Shown: positions 10,353-22,541 of the stretch, piece after piece
How positions within the stretch are numbered: position 1 is the first letter of the stretch
Layout: every line of letters starts with the position of its first letter
Assembly: GCA_025738555.1 (NCBI GenBank)
Contig: JAOVFP010000010.1
Coordinates: 1,860,001-1,924,000, forward strand
From: Cyathus striatus
Taxonomy: Eukaryota; Basidiomycota; Agaricomycetes; Agaricales; Nidulariaceae
DNA: 64,000 nt
Direction of reading: 5' to 3'
Program-made: the position numbers and the translations under genes
The notes under the pieces: model-generated
What the model was told of the DNA's origin: nothing
The model's input: the letters and a program-made list of their open reading frames with translations, nothing else
The model's database searches: none

Positions 10353-12134
10353 TCAAGAGGTCATGAGTGCTGCTCAAGTTCATGCTTCTTCTGCATCTGA
10401 GTACCGGCTGGGCCAGAGCAAAGATTTGAATCCAGGTTTGAAAGCTGCAAATGCAAAGAAGGAAAAAATTCGAAATATACAAAAACAGAACAGGACAAAC
10501 AATATCAACGTCCTCACATCACTGTTTTACTTTGAAGCTGGAAAGTTGCTCTTTCTTAAAACAATAAATATACTTACTAACTTTTAATGTTAGGCACAAA
10601 TGCTTCCTATATCAAAACAGTTCTGGGGACACCAACCAGCTGTGGAGGTTTTTTCATGGGTCCTTGAAGACTTGAAGAAAAGCTGGATAAGCTCACCAGG
10701 ATTTCAAGAAGTTAATCCTTTTAATTTTGAAGAGTAGGTGCTACAATTCATTATGATACAATAGGTAGCTTATTCTGACATTTTTTGTCAAGTGCAACCT
10801 TTGGTGTAAATCAAAAAAATGGAACTATAAATATCAAGCCTAGTGATTATGCTGAAACAAGTGTTGATGACATGTATACTGCACTGTTACTGCAGTGGAT
10901 TGCAAGGAAAATAGATTATTGCTCTGCCTCTGTGCATATGAAACCAGACTTGTGTGTGAATACATTTCTGTTCTACAACCAAACACTGATTTTTAAACAG
11001 AATATTACTGACAATGATGATGACTTCATCTCCCAAACATTGTCAACTCGTCGCTGTGGTAAATCTACAGCTCGAAATTCAGACAAGTTAAACATATCAA
11101 GTAGTACATCTAGAAAAAGAAAGGCTTCGAGTAAGTTTAACTAATGTAAATGTAGTTGTATCATTCAGAACTAATGCACAATTAAAACAATAGATACTGC
11201 CAATGATCTGGAATTTCAAAGCACCTTTTGACCACATGCATTTATGGGACCACCAGCGACACCAACAATTCCAGTTGATTCATATATGATCACACAAACA
11301 GTATACTCTGTTAATGAAAGTGGAGAAGTTGAGATTGTGATCAGTAAAGAAAATGAAGAAATCCAGGTATTGCATGACTGGCAAAGTCATGTTGACAATG
11401 GTAGTGATTCACACAGCCATGGATTCCTAGGACAAGGTGCCTCAAAATATGCGATTTTAGTATGCATCTCTTTCATGAGAAATTATCTTGCAACTTTATT
11501 CTCATGTTTTTGTAGGGCCATGTTGATAATAAAGAATATGCAATCCTATTCTTAAAGCCTGGCAATGCCAATATCAGCAAGGCAGATAATAAGAAGGATC
11601 TAGAGGATGAATTATGTCTACTCCAGCTTGGTAATTGCTTTGCAGATTCATTTTGCAATTGTGCACGTATGTACAACATTGAAATACCAAGTGAGTATAT
11701 ACATTACCTATTATTCTGACAAGTCAACTTTGAATACTTACAAGAATATAATTTGATAATATCAGAAATTTCTTGGAATGCTGAGGGATCTTTTCTGGGG
11801 ACTATTGTTTCGCCAGGGCCTACAAATGATGATGCTGGAGAGCATCTTCCATTTTCCACATTTCTTGCTACCAAGTGCCTGAAGACTTCACAGCTTCACA
11901 AGGAGAGGAAATTCAGTGGGAGTATGGACATTGGCCAAAGTTTTGACATGGGTGGCCAGGCAATGGACACATTTGCACATCATACCCTGGTTGAATCTCA
12001 GGAGCAAATAGTATTCAGTGACCTACAGGGTATGTGATTACCAATATACTTTTAAGCTAATCTGAATCTGTTCCATAGGTTTAGTTCAACCAGACAAATC
12101 TATTATCTTATTTGACCTGCAAGCCCACTTGTAA
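10353..12134 (+). pseudogene. Alpha-kinase domain gene, interrupted and truncated
   Basis: Atypical (MHCK/EF2-kinase type) protein kinase. Exon-like open stretches at about 10353-10586, 10598-10735, 10785-11115, 11244-11458, 11516-11690, 11750-12029 and 12079-12131 are separated by short GT...AG gaps. The N-lobe region has a Gly-rich GFLGQGASKYAI (about 11421) and a candidate lysine strand. The later part has FSTFLATKCLKTSQLH, then an IVFSDLQG strand (about 12008), which matches the alpha-kinase DLQG motif, and ILFDLQAH (about 12107). The C-terminal zinc-binding GxGNxG...HxCNxxC segment, present in the second kinase at 42.6 kb, is not visible. With the 10-kb insertion and this truncation the gene is probably dead. 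Exon borders are by eye. Confidence 0.6.
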
Positions 12135-13150
12135 GTCTTCATGTTAATCCTTGAAACTCATGTTTAGTCAGACTTATTTTCTGGACTACTTATTTTTTTT
12201 AGCTCAAACCAGCAAACAGGCATCTGGGACAGTGGAGAAGTGGAAATTAACTGCTGGAAAGAAGGGCATAAATGTAATCCATATTGCAAGGGTCTTCAGC
12301 TTCCTTCAACAACAACAAGCATTACAATCAGTAAATGACCATTGTGACATGGCTTTGACTCCTAAGCCTGACATAACAGCACTTAATTCAATTTTTTGTA
12401 AATGTCCATAGTGACATAGCTTTCACTCTTAAGGACATAAAAAATACAATCCAAGTTTTTTATTACCCATGTAGCTGCATTGCAGAAGAGAAGAAATGAA
12501 GAATGTATGGCACAGAACAGGGTTGGAACAGGGTTTTACTGACAACAGCATCAATCCTCCTTGTTATTTGACCAAAACTATACTTCCAATGCTCAAAGGC
12601 AATAGGAGCTGCTTCTTCAACATTCAACATTCAATGTTCATCTTCATTCATCTCCACTGCTTCTTTTTCCCAGCTAAATGCTACTCCAACTACCACTCCA
12701 GCTTCTTCTGGCACCTTTGAGCCTTTTCTGAGCCCCCCTACTCCTGCTCTTCAGCCAGCACATACAATCTATCATTCCCAGTCTGTCAACCTGCCTACGA
12801 CCTGAGAGCACATACACCAAGAATGATTCTGTGATCTCTGAACAACCTGCTCACATCCTCACAGGCCATCTTGGAGCCTAGGCCTAAATCCAGAAGGGAT
12901 GGAGGAGGCACTGCACTATGTCCACTGTGCAGATAAGTAAAGTTGATTTGAGAAGGAGCAGTGGGATCAGATTATAGTGATGGTATGTTCCTTTTCTCGC
13001 TTTCTTTTGCCTCACTCTGTTCTTCCAGTCCCACTCAGCACTGAACCAGCTTCCCTACTATCCCCACTGCTGTCATCTTGTCTCAATGAGCACGAGCGCC
13101 ATCCTGTTGACATCTTGTCCCCACTATACCAGGTCTCATAAACAATTACT
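12135..13150. other. No clear gene between kinase and Pumilio fragments
   Basis: An open stretch at 12202-12411 (TSKQASGTVEKWKLTAG-like) could be a further exon, but I do not recognise it. 12480-13140 contains Ser/Pro/Thr-rich translations in several frames with frequent stops, possibly decayed coding sequence. CpG is rare. Confidence 0.4.
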
Positions 13151-13700
13151 CCATAGCATGCATTCGAGAATATGGAGGAGGAAGCTAAGGATGGCATTGT
13201 TGATGAGTTGGTCAATCAAGGCCATGCCATCTTTGGTGAGGTAACAAAGAACCAGTGGGAAGCATACTGCATCCAGCACAGTATGTTCTTCCTCTCAGTT
13301 ACTTGTAAAGTAACATGAATGGTTTCCACCTGGCATGCCTTGGTACTAATATGTTACCTATGGTTCTGAGAAGCATAGGTGCATGACACTTGACCATCTT
13401 CTAGAAGGTCTCCTCAAGTTCGCTACCAACAAGCAAGGGTCCAAGTCTGTGATGAAGGCATTGAAGGAAGGCAGCAAAGACATGCTAGATAAAGTTGTAA
13501 AGTGTATGTGCGAGCCAGCCTAGCAAGTGTGTTACTGACAGTACATGCAATTTTTCATATGGGGAAATTTTGACTTTACTGATTATGTTTTTTCCTGTAG
13601 GCAGATAAAGATCAGAGAGGCCTACTTTACAGCTGCATCAAAGGACATATTGTTACCTTGCAGGGCTGCAAGGCTGGTTCTAAAGTCATTTGGTTATTGT
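13151..13700 (+). pseudogene. Pumilio homology domain fragment
   Basis: Three exon-like pieces resemble consecutive PUF repeats of a fungal Pumilio-family RNA-binding protein. These are 13171-13281 (EEAKDGIVDELVNQGHAIFG, then KNQWEAYCIQH), 13375-13520 (HRCMTLDHLLEGLLKFATNK, then GSKSVMKALKEGSKDMLDK) and 13602-13699 (ADKDQRGLLYSCIKGHIVTL, then GCKAGSKVIW). The GSKSV and GSKVI patterns are typical PUF helices. GTATGT follows the first piece and an AG precedes the third, as for introns. The rest of the domain (upstream repeats and the sequence between the second and third pieces) is missing or has stops, including a TAG at 13520, so this is a fragment. It lies between kinase and transposase genes, consistent with capture or a nested rearrangement. 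Confidence 0.68.
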
Positions 13701-13759
13701 AAGTTGAGCATTGTTCCTGAAAAGACAATCAATCCAACTGAATTACTATCTTAAATCTT

Positions 13760-14170
13760 AGTGATAGAATGGTTCATGAAGCTTTGGTTCTTATGCTTCG
13801 GCCCCACCCATGTTGATGATCTTATCCTCCAGTGTGCATATTATGGCTATTGAAGTACCTTGCTTGTGGTTATCCCTGGATCTGCACCAGCTATACACTT
13901 CATTCATCACCATTGAAATCTTACTTGACCTAGATTATCTTTTTGCATCAAATAGGACTGCTTGAAATACACCCATCATTGGAGAGTTTGTCTGGTCATG
14001 GTTTTCTACCTCCAGTTTTATGGAGTTGTGAAACATGATGCTGGATGGGGGGCAGATATGATATATTGGCAGTTGTCTCATGAATAGTGAACTTGTTCAT
14101 ATTGGATTCATATGCATTTTCACTACCAATGGAACACGATGCAGGGTGTCAACTTATACATTTTGTACTC
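13760..14170. other. No gene seen
   Basis: AT-rich sequence with short, stop-rich frames and very few CpG. It separates the Pumilio fragment from the 3' end of the transposase gene on the other strand. Confidence 0.4.
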
Positions 14171-14171
14171 C

Positions 14172-15809
14172 CTACATGAGATTATGCATTGCCTGAAAAA
14201 CACACCAAACATTATGAAATGTAAGCTCCACATTAAGACCATCGAAAATTTCCTTTGTGTACTCTGCATATTCTGGTGTAACAAACCAAAGTGTTTCATC
14301 TCCTATTACTTCCATAAGACTATCGATGATATCAATATCCACTGGTTTGAGACAATTCTCCCTGCCATACATCTCTGGCATTGCCATAGCAGTGATAGGT
14401 GCTACACCGCTAGGCAGCAATGTGTCCTTGTTCTTAATAACATGACTTTTGAGTTGATCAACAAGCTTGTCAAGTTTGGCTTGAATTAAAGTTGGCCATA
14501 GCCATTGAATGAGATTTCTTGGTGAGAACAGTGAGGAGCAAGTAACAAGATAAGAAAATAATTCTTACCTTTCATCTTCATTTGTTTCATCATAAATGCC
14601 ATCCCCACCTGCCCAAAATACTTTTACATCTTCACCAAATTGCAAACGAAAATGCAACCACCCTCTTTCTATGGTAATGTTGTGTACACTCTTTAAAAAT
14701 CGATGAGCCGGAAACTGCTCAATGGGTAAATCCGAAAAAATTTGGCTAAATCAAGTATTAGGCTAAATATACAGAATAAATATAGTAAAGAAGACAAACC
14801 GAAGAGCAGTTGCTAGCACAAACACCATAGTAGTTTCACTGCCACAGTCGGTGGTTGATTGTTCTGGCATACCTATTGGTGCTGGTAAATGTAGCATTAT
14901 AAAGATACTAGCTCAACAATGTACCACCATATTTCTTGATAAGTGACAGATAGAGGTAGGCAATTGCCTCCTTCAAGCGATTGTTAGGTATGACCCACAA
15001 CCCAAGCCACTGCCTCGACCATTTGTCTTTCATTCCCCAAATGGGAAATCTGATTTCAGACAATTTATCATGACCATCACCACTCCATTCATCATGTGGT
15101 CCAACTGCAACAAGTGGCTTCTGTTTAACTCTTTTTGCACTTGGTTCACAAATTGCAAAACCATCAGGATCATGCAAACACATTTCAGAGTGAATATAGT
15201 CCCTTCAAAAATACAATACTGTTTGTCAGAAAATATTTCTCAATTAATAAGTAACTGAGAAGTTACCAAGTCAGGTTTACACCTGTGTTGTATAGGATAC
15301 CTTCTTTTATAGTTGATGGACCTTGAAGGGCAGTAGGATTTTTAGCAAGTTGGTCGAGCACAAGTTGACGTTTGACAGGTGCTGTCAGGAGCTTCGTTGT
15401 CTTTCCAGATCCAGTAAGACCTATTGCCGCGTGCCGACATGAAATTGTTGCAGTGCTACAAAGAAGATATAATACATATTCAAAAATGTACATCATATAT
15501 TTGACTTGAAACATACCTCATTTCAATATTATGTTCAATAAGCAAATGCTTTCTGATAAGTTCTTGGTTCGTGATACCTCATTGGTTGTACTCCCTGAGT
15601 AGCTCATTCGAATGTTCATCATTCTTGGGTGCTTGTTTAAAAAATATATGTAAGTCAAATGAAAACATAAAAGTCAAATTGAACAATGCATGACAATGCT
15701 TGTGACCATTAATCCCAGTTGGGTTGTTGTTAGTTGCAATGGGAGCCCCCCCAGCATCCTCAGAAATGGAACCTGAGTCGTCATCCAGGTCACCACTATC
15801 AGAAGTCAT
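14172..15809 (-). pseudogene. DDE integrase-like transposase, family 1
   Basis: Intron-rich gene for an rve/DDE-fold transposase of a type common in Agaricomycete genomes. Reading the minus strand: an acidic N-terminus (from 15809), a helix-turn-helix-like region at about 15640-15420, then the catalytic core. First Asp is in GPHDEWSGDGHDKL (about 15090), second Asp in TTDCGSETT (about 14850), and the Glu in HNITIERGW (about 14680). The C-terminal domain includes LPSGVAPITAMAMPEMYGRE (about 14410) and ends at 14172. Short GT...AG introns separate the pieces. An in-frame TGA at 15581-15579 falls where Arg is expected (CGA to TGA), so it is probably inactive; otherwise the core is complete. I found no TIRs for it in the window; its left end may lie outside. 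Confidence 0.75.
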
Positions 15810-16640
15810 GGTGAGAGGATGTAGCGAGTTGAGTATTACTGTGTTCTTGAAAATTTAGAGGTGCGTGATGGATGCCTTAGTGGCCACTGGTCACTGCCTG
15901 TTCTGAATCAGGATTATATATTCATGATAAATGGAAGGATACTTAGTAGGACTTCCAAACAGAAAATCAATGAAGGTTGAACATGATCATCTTTGAATTA
16001 AAGTGTGAGAGTTGAGTTGCTGTCATCTTTCCTGAACCAGTAATGCTATGTACAAGTTTATCAAGTCCGCCAACTTGTCCAAAGTTGTCCTACACCGAAT
16101 GCTACACTTGAACTTATAAGAAACCATTAGCATAAGGAATTGAATTCATGCAATGCATTTAGAACTCTCAGTCTGCTGGAACATTAAGTAGTCTATTGTA
16201 CACGGAAAGAACTACCTAGAAAATGGCTACATGCCAGTAAGTTATGTACTGTGGGAATCGACAGAACTTCAGAAGTGATCAGAAGGGAAACATTGGGTAA
16301 TCAATCGCCAGTAGTATCACAGATGTACTGGAAATTTTGCTGAAGCGAACACAGTCTGACTCAAATTCCTGCCTGATACACCTTGTGCATGGTAGTTGGA
16401 TCATTTGGGTCTAAATGAAAGTGTCCTGTGCATTCCTCGAAAACAATATGGCGAGTATGCTTTTGAGAATATATCAGGCTTTGTATTACAGGTAGTAGTA
16501 GTACCCATGGGAACAGCAGGTCTGGAGTTGTGGTTAACAAAAAAATGACATGTGGCTGTGACAATTTCACAGACTGAGACAGACTGAGACCGACGGCAGT
16601 AAGTAAACACTAATCACACATGCATTGATGATCAATTTGC
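15810..16640. other. No gene seen upstream of transposase
   Basis: Short open frames on both strands without recognisable motifs. From about 16640 the sequence becomes the duplicated upstream region of the NLR pseudogene. Confidence 0.4.
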
Positions 16641-16699
16641 TGTCGACCCCAAATCAACACATCAACCATTCGACCATCTTGCAAGCACATTGCTTGCAC

Positions 16700-17111
16700 C
16701 CCACTCAGCTGTATTAAAAACCAAATAACCAGATTTGTGAGCGATTAGTACAACATTAAAGCTCTCAATACATGGAACCCCAGAATATTCCTTTGATCTC
16801 GTGGGTACTTCGAGGGGTCAGTTGATCTTGCTGTGTGTGAGTTTTCATCTAAAAATGTGTTGACCATGCTGATAGATTGGACATGACGGTTCCAGAAACA
16901 GAACGATATTGCACAAAACAAAGATAAGAGCAAGGCTGTACTCATCAACTCTCATCAGGCGATCATTAACCATGAGAAACATCAAATGGAACCCTAAATT
17001 GATAAGAATAGAAAACCACACGGATTGAGGTATATAAGTTTACGCCATATGATGATGCCTGGCCCATCAGCCTCGAACAGTTGCCTTCAACAGCGAAGCC
17101 TATTACTGAAC
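16700..17111 (+). promoter_or_regulatory. Upstream region of NLR pseudogene
   Basis: Matches 32140-32598 upstream of the intact paralogue, including ACCAGATTTGTGAGCGAT, GTGTGTGAGTTTTCATCTAA and CAACAGCGAAGCCTATT. TATATAA at 17031-17037 is about 75 bp before the ATG. The duplication therefore included the promoter. Confidence 0.65.
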
Positions 17112-19416
17112 ATGTCATTCAAAAATGTGCACAACATTGGAATTCAACGTGCTGAAATGAATGACATAAAAATTGATACCCAGGTAAATAATGGATTTTA
17201 GCAAATCACATTGTAAACATTTTTACTGACATTACCCAATTTTCAGAATATATACAATCAGCCAAAGGATGAAGCACTTTCTCCACTTCAGACCACTGCT
17301 GCTTGTACCTCTCAGAATTTTGTTGGTCAAGAGGTGTATCTGGAGAGACTTCATCAACATTTTGCAAGAGGAAATACTACTGAGAGAAAGAAGTTCCTTT
17401 TATATGGAATGGGTGGCATTGGAAAAACTCAAATTTATTTGAGGTTTATAGATGAGAAGGCTGGCCAGTAGGTATATCTTCAGTTATCTTAAGCACAAAA
17501 TAAAAAATATGAAACAGATATGTAAACACCTTTTGGATTGACACAACATCTGAGGATACAGTCATTCAAAGTCTCAAAGAAATATATAAGATGATATCAA
17601 CTTCAGGAACTTCAGTATCTTCATTGTCATCTGCAGTGGTTCTTAATTGGATTTCTAACCTTGAATCTGAATGGCTCTCCTGAACTAGTGGAAAAGTATA
17701 TCCCACCTGGAAACCTGGGGAATATTTTGATTACAAGCAGAAATTATACACTTAGCAGAATTACTTCACATGAAAATTCAATGGAAATATCTGAAATGAG
17801 TGAAGAAACATCCATTGAGCTGCTTTTTAAAGCAAGTGGAATTGCTAAGAATACAAAAGATCTGAATGAAGCAAAAATAGTAGTTCAAAAATTGCATTAC
17901 CTGCCATTGGCCATTGATATAGCTGGAGCTTATATAGCTCAATTAAATTATGAAATTAATGATTTCATTAAACTCTATGACAAGTTCAGACCTAAGATAC
18001 TGAATCATGACAAATTTAAGGGTGCATCAGGATATAACAGAACAGTGTATAAAACATGGGAGATTTCATTTCAAAAAATATTGGAATTTTCAGTTGACAG
18101 TGAAAATAAAGATAGAGCAGCTGCAGCACAATATGCAATAGCTCTTATAAATATCTGTGCATTTTTTTTATTGTGACAAGATATCAAAATCAATATTTGA
18201 AAGGGCTGCAATGTATTTTCCAATACACAAGAAGCATTATGAAGATATTGATTTACCTTCATATCTACCATCCATGGATGTGTCAATTTTCAATGTGAAT
18301 GAATGGCTGTTCATGGAAAGTTTTGAACTACTTCTTTCATTTTCATTAATAAACAAAACTAAGATAAAATCAGTGTATAATGTACATCCATTGGTACAGA
18401 CATATTGTCAAGACAGGTTATCAGTAACAGAAAAAGAAAAGTGGATACTAAATGCTAGATCAATATTAGTAAGCTCTATTTGTACTGAAGATACAACTGC
18501 AGAATATATCTATGTGAACAATCTCTTGCCACATGTTATACAAAATCTATGCCATGACAATGAGATAATTAATTCCAAGTATTACAATGATATTTTCAGC
18601 ATATTGGCAAACATACTAAAAAAATATGGTAAATATAATATAGAAGGAGCATATAGATTAATAGTTGCATTAAACTATTTGGAAAAGCTTCTGGGATATC
18701 ATGAAATTTTAACTGAAAGTTCAATTATGAATGAGGACATATGGTTGAATATAGGGACAAAGATCAACACAAATAATATTCACTTTAACAAGTTGGTACT
18801 CAGTGAACTTTATCATTTATCAATTACATATTGGAACCAGGGTAAAAAAACAAATAGTCAACTACTGGGAAACAAAGTTTTGAATATGAGAAAGCAAATT
18901 CTTGGCAATGACCATCCTGATACACTTTCAAGCATGGCCAGCCTTGCAGCTACATACAGTAACTTAGGTAAACATAAGAATGCTGAAAAGCTTGAGATTG
19001 AAGTTTTGGATATGAGAAGGCAAATTCTTGGCAATGACCATCCTGATACACTTTGGAGCATGGCTAACCTTGCAGCTATGTACAGTAACTTGGGTAAACA
19101 TAAGAATGCAGAAAAGCTTGAGATTGAAGTTTTGGATATGAGAAGGCAAATTCTTGGCAATGACCATCCTGATACACTTTCAAGCATGGCCACCCTTGCA
19201 ATTACATACAGTGATCTGGGTAAATATAAGAATGCTGAAAAGCTTGAGATTGAGGTTTTGGATATGAGAAGGCAAATTCTTGGCAATGACCATCCTGATA
19301 CACTTTTAAGCATGGACAATCTTGTAGATACATATAAGAATCTGGGTAAACATAAAGATTCAAAAAAGCTGGAAATTGAAGTTTTGAATATCAGAAAGCA
19401 AATTCATGGCACATAG
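17112..19416 (+). pseudogene. NB-ARC/TPR (NLR-like) gene, disrupted
   Basis: Paralogue of the gene at 32599. Exon 1 17112-17183 (MSFKNVHNIG...), exon 2 17247-17467 with the P-loop YGMGGIGKTQ, exon 3 17518-19416. Both introns have GT...AG ends. Compared with the intact copy, 26 bp are missing at 17671-17677, between two ATGGCTC repeats. This deletes the Walker B segment (IIYDNAD) and shifts the frame to a stop. A second shift is an 8-T run at 18162-18169 (one base more than needed). After it the frame is open to 19416. The C-terminus has a partial TPR and only 4 full 42-residue units (18898-19401). A cytosolic sensing or self/non-self recognition role is typical of the family; this copy should be non-functional. 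Confidence 0.85.
18898..19401 (+). repeat. Four 126-bp TPR-coding repeats
   Basis: Four tandem units coding ILGNDHPDTL... AEKLEIEVLDMRRQ, nearly identical in DNA, followed by a short IHGT tail. The intact paralogue has 26 units with NEHP instead of NDHP. Confidence 0.9.
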
Positions 19417-20627
19417 TAGATACAATATTGTAGTTGTTACTGTCAATAGCATTCATTGTCATTTTTATAGCATACTAATAAATATTTAGTGTGGAAGTTA
19501 AACCTATAGAGCAATTAGTAAGTATTATCTTTCTTTGTTAGCCACAGGAGAAAGCATGTCAGATCTTCTGATTCTGAACATCCATGATATCAGAGAGTAC
19601 ATGGGGAATACTCTACAGATTTGGTTAATAGCATATATGACAAGTCAGCACACACTAACTCTTACATACTCTTCCAAATAGTAACAGCAGATGGTATCCT
19701 TTTCTCAAACTCTTCAATGTCAAGCAAGTCTTAAGAAAGCTGCATGCATTATATAGTACACCACTTGAATCAAAATACCTACATGTAAGGTTGATGCATC
19801 TCACATCAGAATATTCTCTTAGTAATTACATACATACTTGAAAATTTGTTCATTTTCTATTGCAAGCTACATTCACTCTGGGCAATAATAAAGAAAATCA
19901 GATAGTAGAAAGTAAGTATTAAAAAGAATAAGTACCAGCATTTTCACAAAATAAAGCTTTGAAGGACAGTGATATACTTATAATTCATCAAGTTCTTATA
20001 AATCCAATTTTAAATAGTAAGGTCAACATTTGATGACTGTTGACAGTGGGACCAACAATAATAGGCATCAATAGCAAACTACTACACCACTTAGAACACA
20101 ATTTAATTCAAATTTTGAGGATAAAATTACAATTGACACATTATGACATGTGTATCCTCTCATGATGTTGGAGTCAAGCTGAGAAGAGACTATCCAAAGT
20201 GTTACCTGGTAGGTAGAATAACCATTGTCAGAGCAATGAGTGTATATAGTGACATAATGTGAAACCATCAGTGGCACACTATGAGATGTATACAACAGGA
20301 AGTCCAAGGAGGGGTAAAAGTGGTATAGGAACTAATATATGTGCTGTTTTGGATTCATATTTCACTTTGAAGGATGCCTGCTGACTAGCCATATCAACAC
20401 ATAGCTACAAGGTCACATAAACCCAGTACTTACCTCTCCCCCACCCTTTTCATGTGAATTGCACATGAACTCCACATAACCAGATAGTTTTCACATGTCA
20501 TTCACCTGAAATTATGTGAATTCATGTACTCCTCACATATTTTATTTTGATGTTAGAACCACCACTTGAGGTGAATTAAATGTGAAAAAAGAGTGAAAAA
20601 GAAGTGAAAAAATATGAAAAACCACAC
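19417..20627. other. No gene; CpG-depleted sequence
   Basis: Short, unconvincing frames only. CG dinucleotides are almost absent. About 20440-20560 contains repeated CACATGAACTCCACAT-type words, also seen near 57960-58020, so part of it is dispersed repeat. Confidence 0.45.
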
Positions 20628-20910
20628 AATACTGTATCAATATAACCAAGTGTTTGCCACTTTTCAGCATGACAGCCATGAGCACTTGGACCCTCTGTTC
20701 AAAGGGCCATGCTGGGTGTAACAAACATTGTAAGTGTTCATGGGGATCTATGTGAGTGAAGCAAGCAGCTGAAAATTCAACCTTAACCTCAATTTTTTTG
20801 CTGTATCTCTGTTCAAAATGCTCTGTGATGTGTGACAAACAGGACATCTGTTCCTGTTCATGACCCTATGTGATGTGTCACTGAACACTTGGTCATATTG
20901 ATACAGTATT
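20628..20910. mobile_element. Small inverted-repeat element (MITE-like)
   Basis: AATACTGTATCAATATAACC (from 20628) is matched by the reverse complement of the sequence ending at 20910 over about 27 bp with one mismatch. Length 283 bp, no coding capacity. I see no target duplication, so the call is tentative. Confidence 0.5.
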
Positions 20911-21067
20911 AGGAAATTTCACATGAAATTCATGTGAATAAAAATAAATTTATTTCACTATTACCACATGTTTTGATATTTCTACATGAGGTAGCAAGGC
21001 ATCATGTGATGCCCTCATGCATATCCTGCCCTCTGCCCTCCACCCTCCAGCTCCCATGGTTCTGCCA

Positions 21068-21424
21068 TGTTGAGATTATCTTATCTTGACATGCAGATCT
21101 TAGAGGATCTTATCTAATCATGGAACTCCGTAGTACATACTAGAACCTTCTAGTAGGTTTATTCTTAAGTAGATGTAATTATAGTAGCACTATATACAGT
21201 ACTGCTGTACTCAACAGCTTAACAGCTTTACAGCACTCATACAGTGGTAGTTATTTATATACACCTCTTGTACAGTATATAAACCCCCCAGTTTCACTGG
21301 TAAATAACAAGAAAGTCTTATCTCTTCTTACAGTCACTCTAAGCCTCTCTATACACTCTACCTCTCCAGGTGAGCCTATATCCTGGATCAGCAACTGCCC
21401 TGTGCAGTCCTTGCTGTTTCTACA
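21068..21424 (+). mobile_element. Solo LTR, family B
   Basis: A 357-bp sequence from TGTTGAGATTATC to TTTCTACA, flanked by TGCCA at 21063-21067 and 21425-21429. Contains TATATAAACCCCCC near 21277. A second copy lies at 57105-57465. Lack of internal sequence plus the 5-bp duplication identify a solo LTR formed by LTR-LTR recombination. Confidence 0.88.
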
Positions 21425-21669
21425 TGCCATGTGCTGTCACATGGTGAGGACAGGGAGGGGACATGTGTCACTAGTGCCAGTGACACACTTCCCCTGTTTG
21501 CCACTATGCCCCCCTGCATTGTCCCCCCTCCTGCTCATTGCAATGCTGGGTGCCCTTGCCCTCCTCCTCCTCATCCTGAACCCCCATTGTCATTGTCATT
21601 GTTCTGCACTCTCATTATTTGATGCACACACTCTGACACCCTGCTTGCTGCTGTGCTCCCCTCTTCATC

Positions 21670-22110
21670 TCCCAATGTTCACTGCTCTCCAAATAGCCCC
21701 CTACACCCACCACCATAGCACATACCAAGATTGGCCACATCACCCAGTATGCCTACATTGTCCCTCCAACCCCCACCTATGCCTAATGCTTCAAACACTC
21801 ATACCTCCTGATGGCCTCTTTTGAAGTGCTACATGTGCAACATCCCAACTGGAACTGTCATTGGCATCATTGTTGAGCTCCTGAATTCCTAATTCCATAA
21901 CCCTAACCATGTTGGTTTGAGTGCTCAGCATTCAGCAGGAGGTTCAAACATCCCCAACAGGGGCTGTGTTCAATCCACAATTGGGGCAATGATAGGGTTG
22001 GTTACTGGTATGATGTACTGCAGGTGGCAGCCTGTAGGATGTGAGTAGTTGGGGACAGATAGAGTGAATGAGAGGTGGGCAGAAGGGGGATGATAAAGAC
22101 TACATAAAGG
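21670..22110 (-). repeat. CpG-depleted inverted part-copy of the 25.5/31.2 kb repeat
   Basis: About 21830-22110 is the reverse complement of 25540-25800 and 31170-31400. For example GGTTTGAGTGCTCAGCATTC here corresponds to GGTTTGAGCGTTCAGCGTTC there. About 21690-21780 likewise matches 31490-31580. CG in the other copies is generally TG or CA here. Confidence 0.75.
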
Positions 22111-22446
22111 TCTAACATGAGTGCAGGGTGTTGAAGCACAGTGCTTCAGTACTTATGTAATATGTCTGGTGTAGTGTACATTTACTAGGTTAGGGTTATG
22201 TCTAGTCTTTTGCATTTGCCTGGACTGTTTCTTGCTCTCTACTTTCATACACTCAAGTAATGATCCAGATTAATACTCTATTGTTGTGTGTTTAAGTAAG
22301 TGCTTTGGTTGTCTGCCACCCCCCCTGTGCACCACCCTGCAACACAGAGGCTTGAAAGTTGAAGGGGAGGTGGAAAGACTAAGGAGAATGAAGGAGAACA
22401 TGGGTAGATGGAGATGAAAGAGGGAAGAGAGAAGGAGAAAAGAAGT

Positions 22447-22541
22447 AATACACTTAGCATACTTCTACTTACTATAAAAACATGATCTCTATATTCCAAG
22501 CACTACTTACAAACAGTATAATATACATGGGTTGTATTTAG
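22447..22541 (+). repeat. Dispersed repeat, copy 1
   Basis: ACACTTAGCATACTTCTACT... GTTGTATTTAGTAG is similar to 58040-58137. No coding. Confidence 0.6.

Noticed and set aside
21402..21824. Leu/Pro-rich 140-codon frame after the solo LTR as a secreted protein
   Set aside because: It starts within the LTR, crosses the target duplication and overlaps the CpG-depleted inverted repeat copy, so the frame is accidental.
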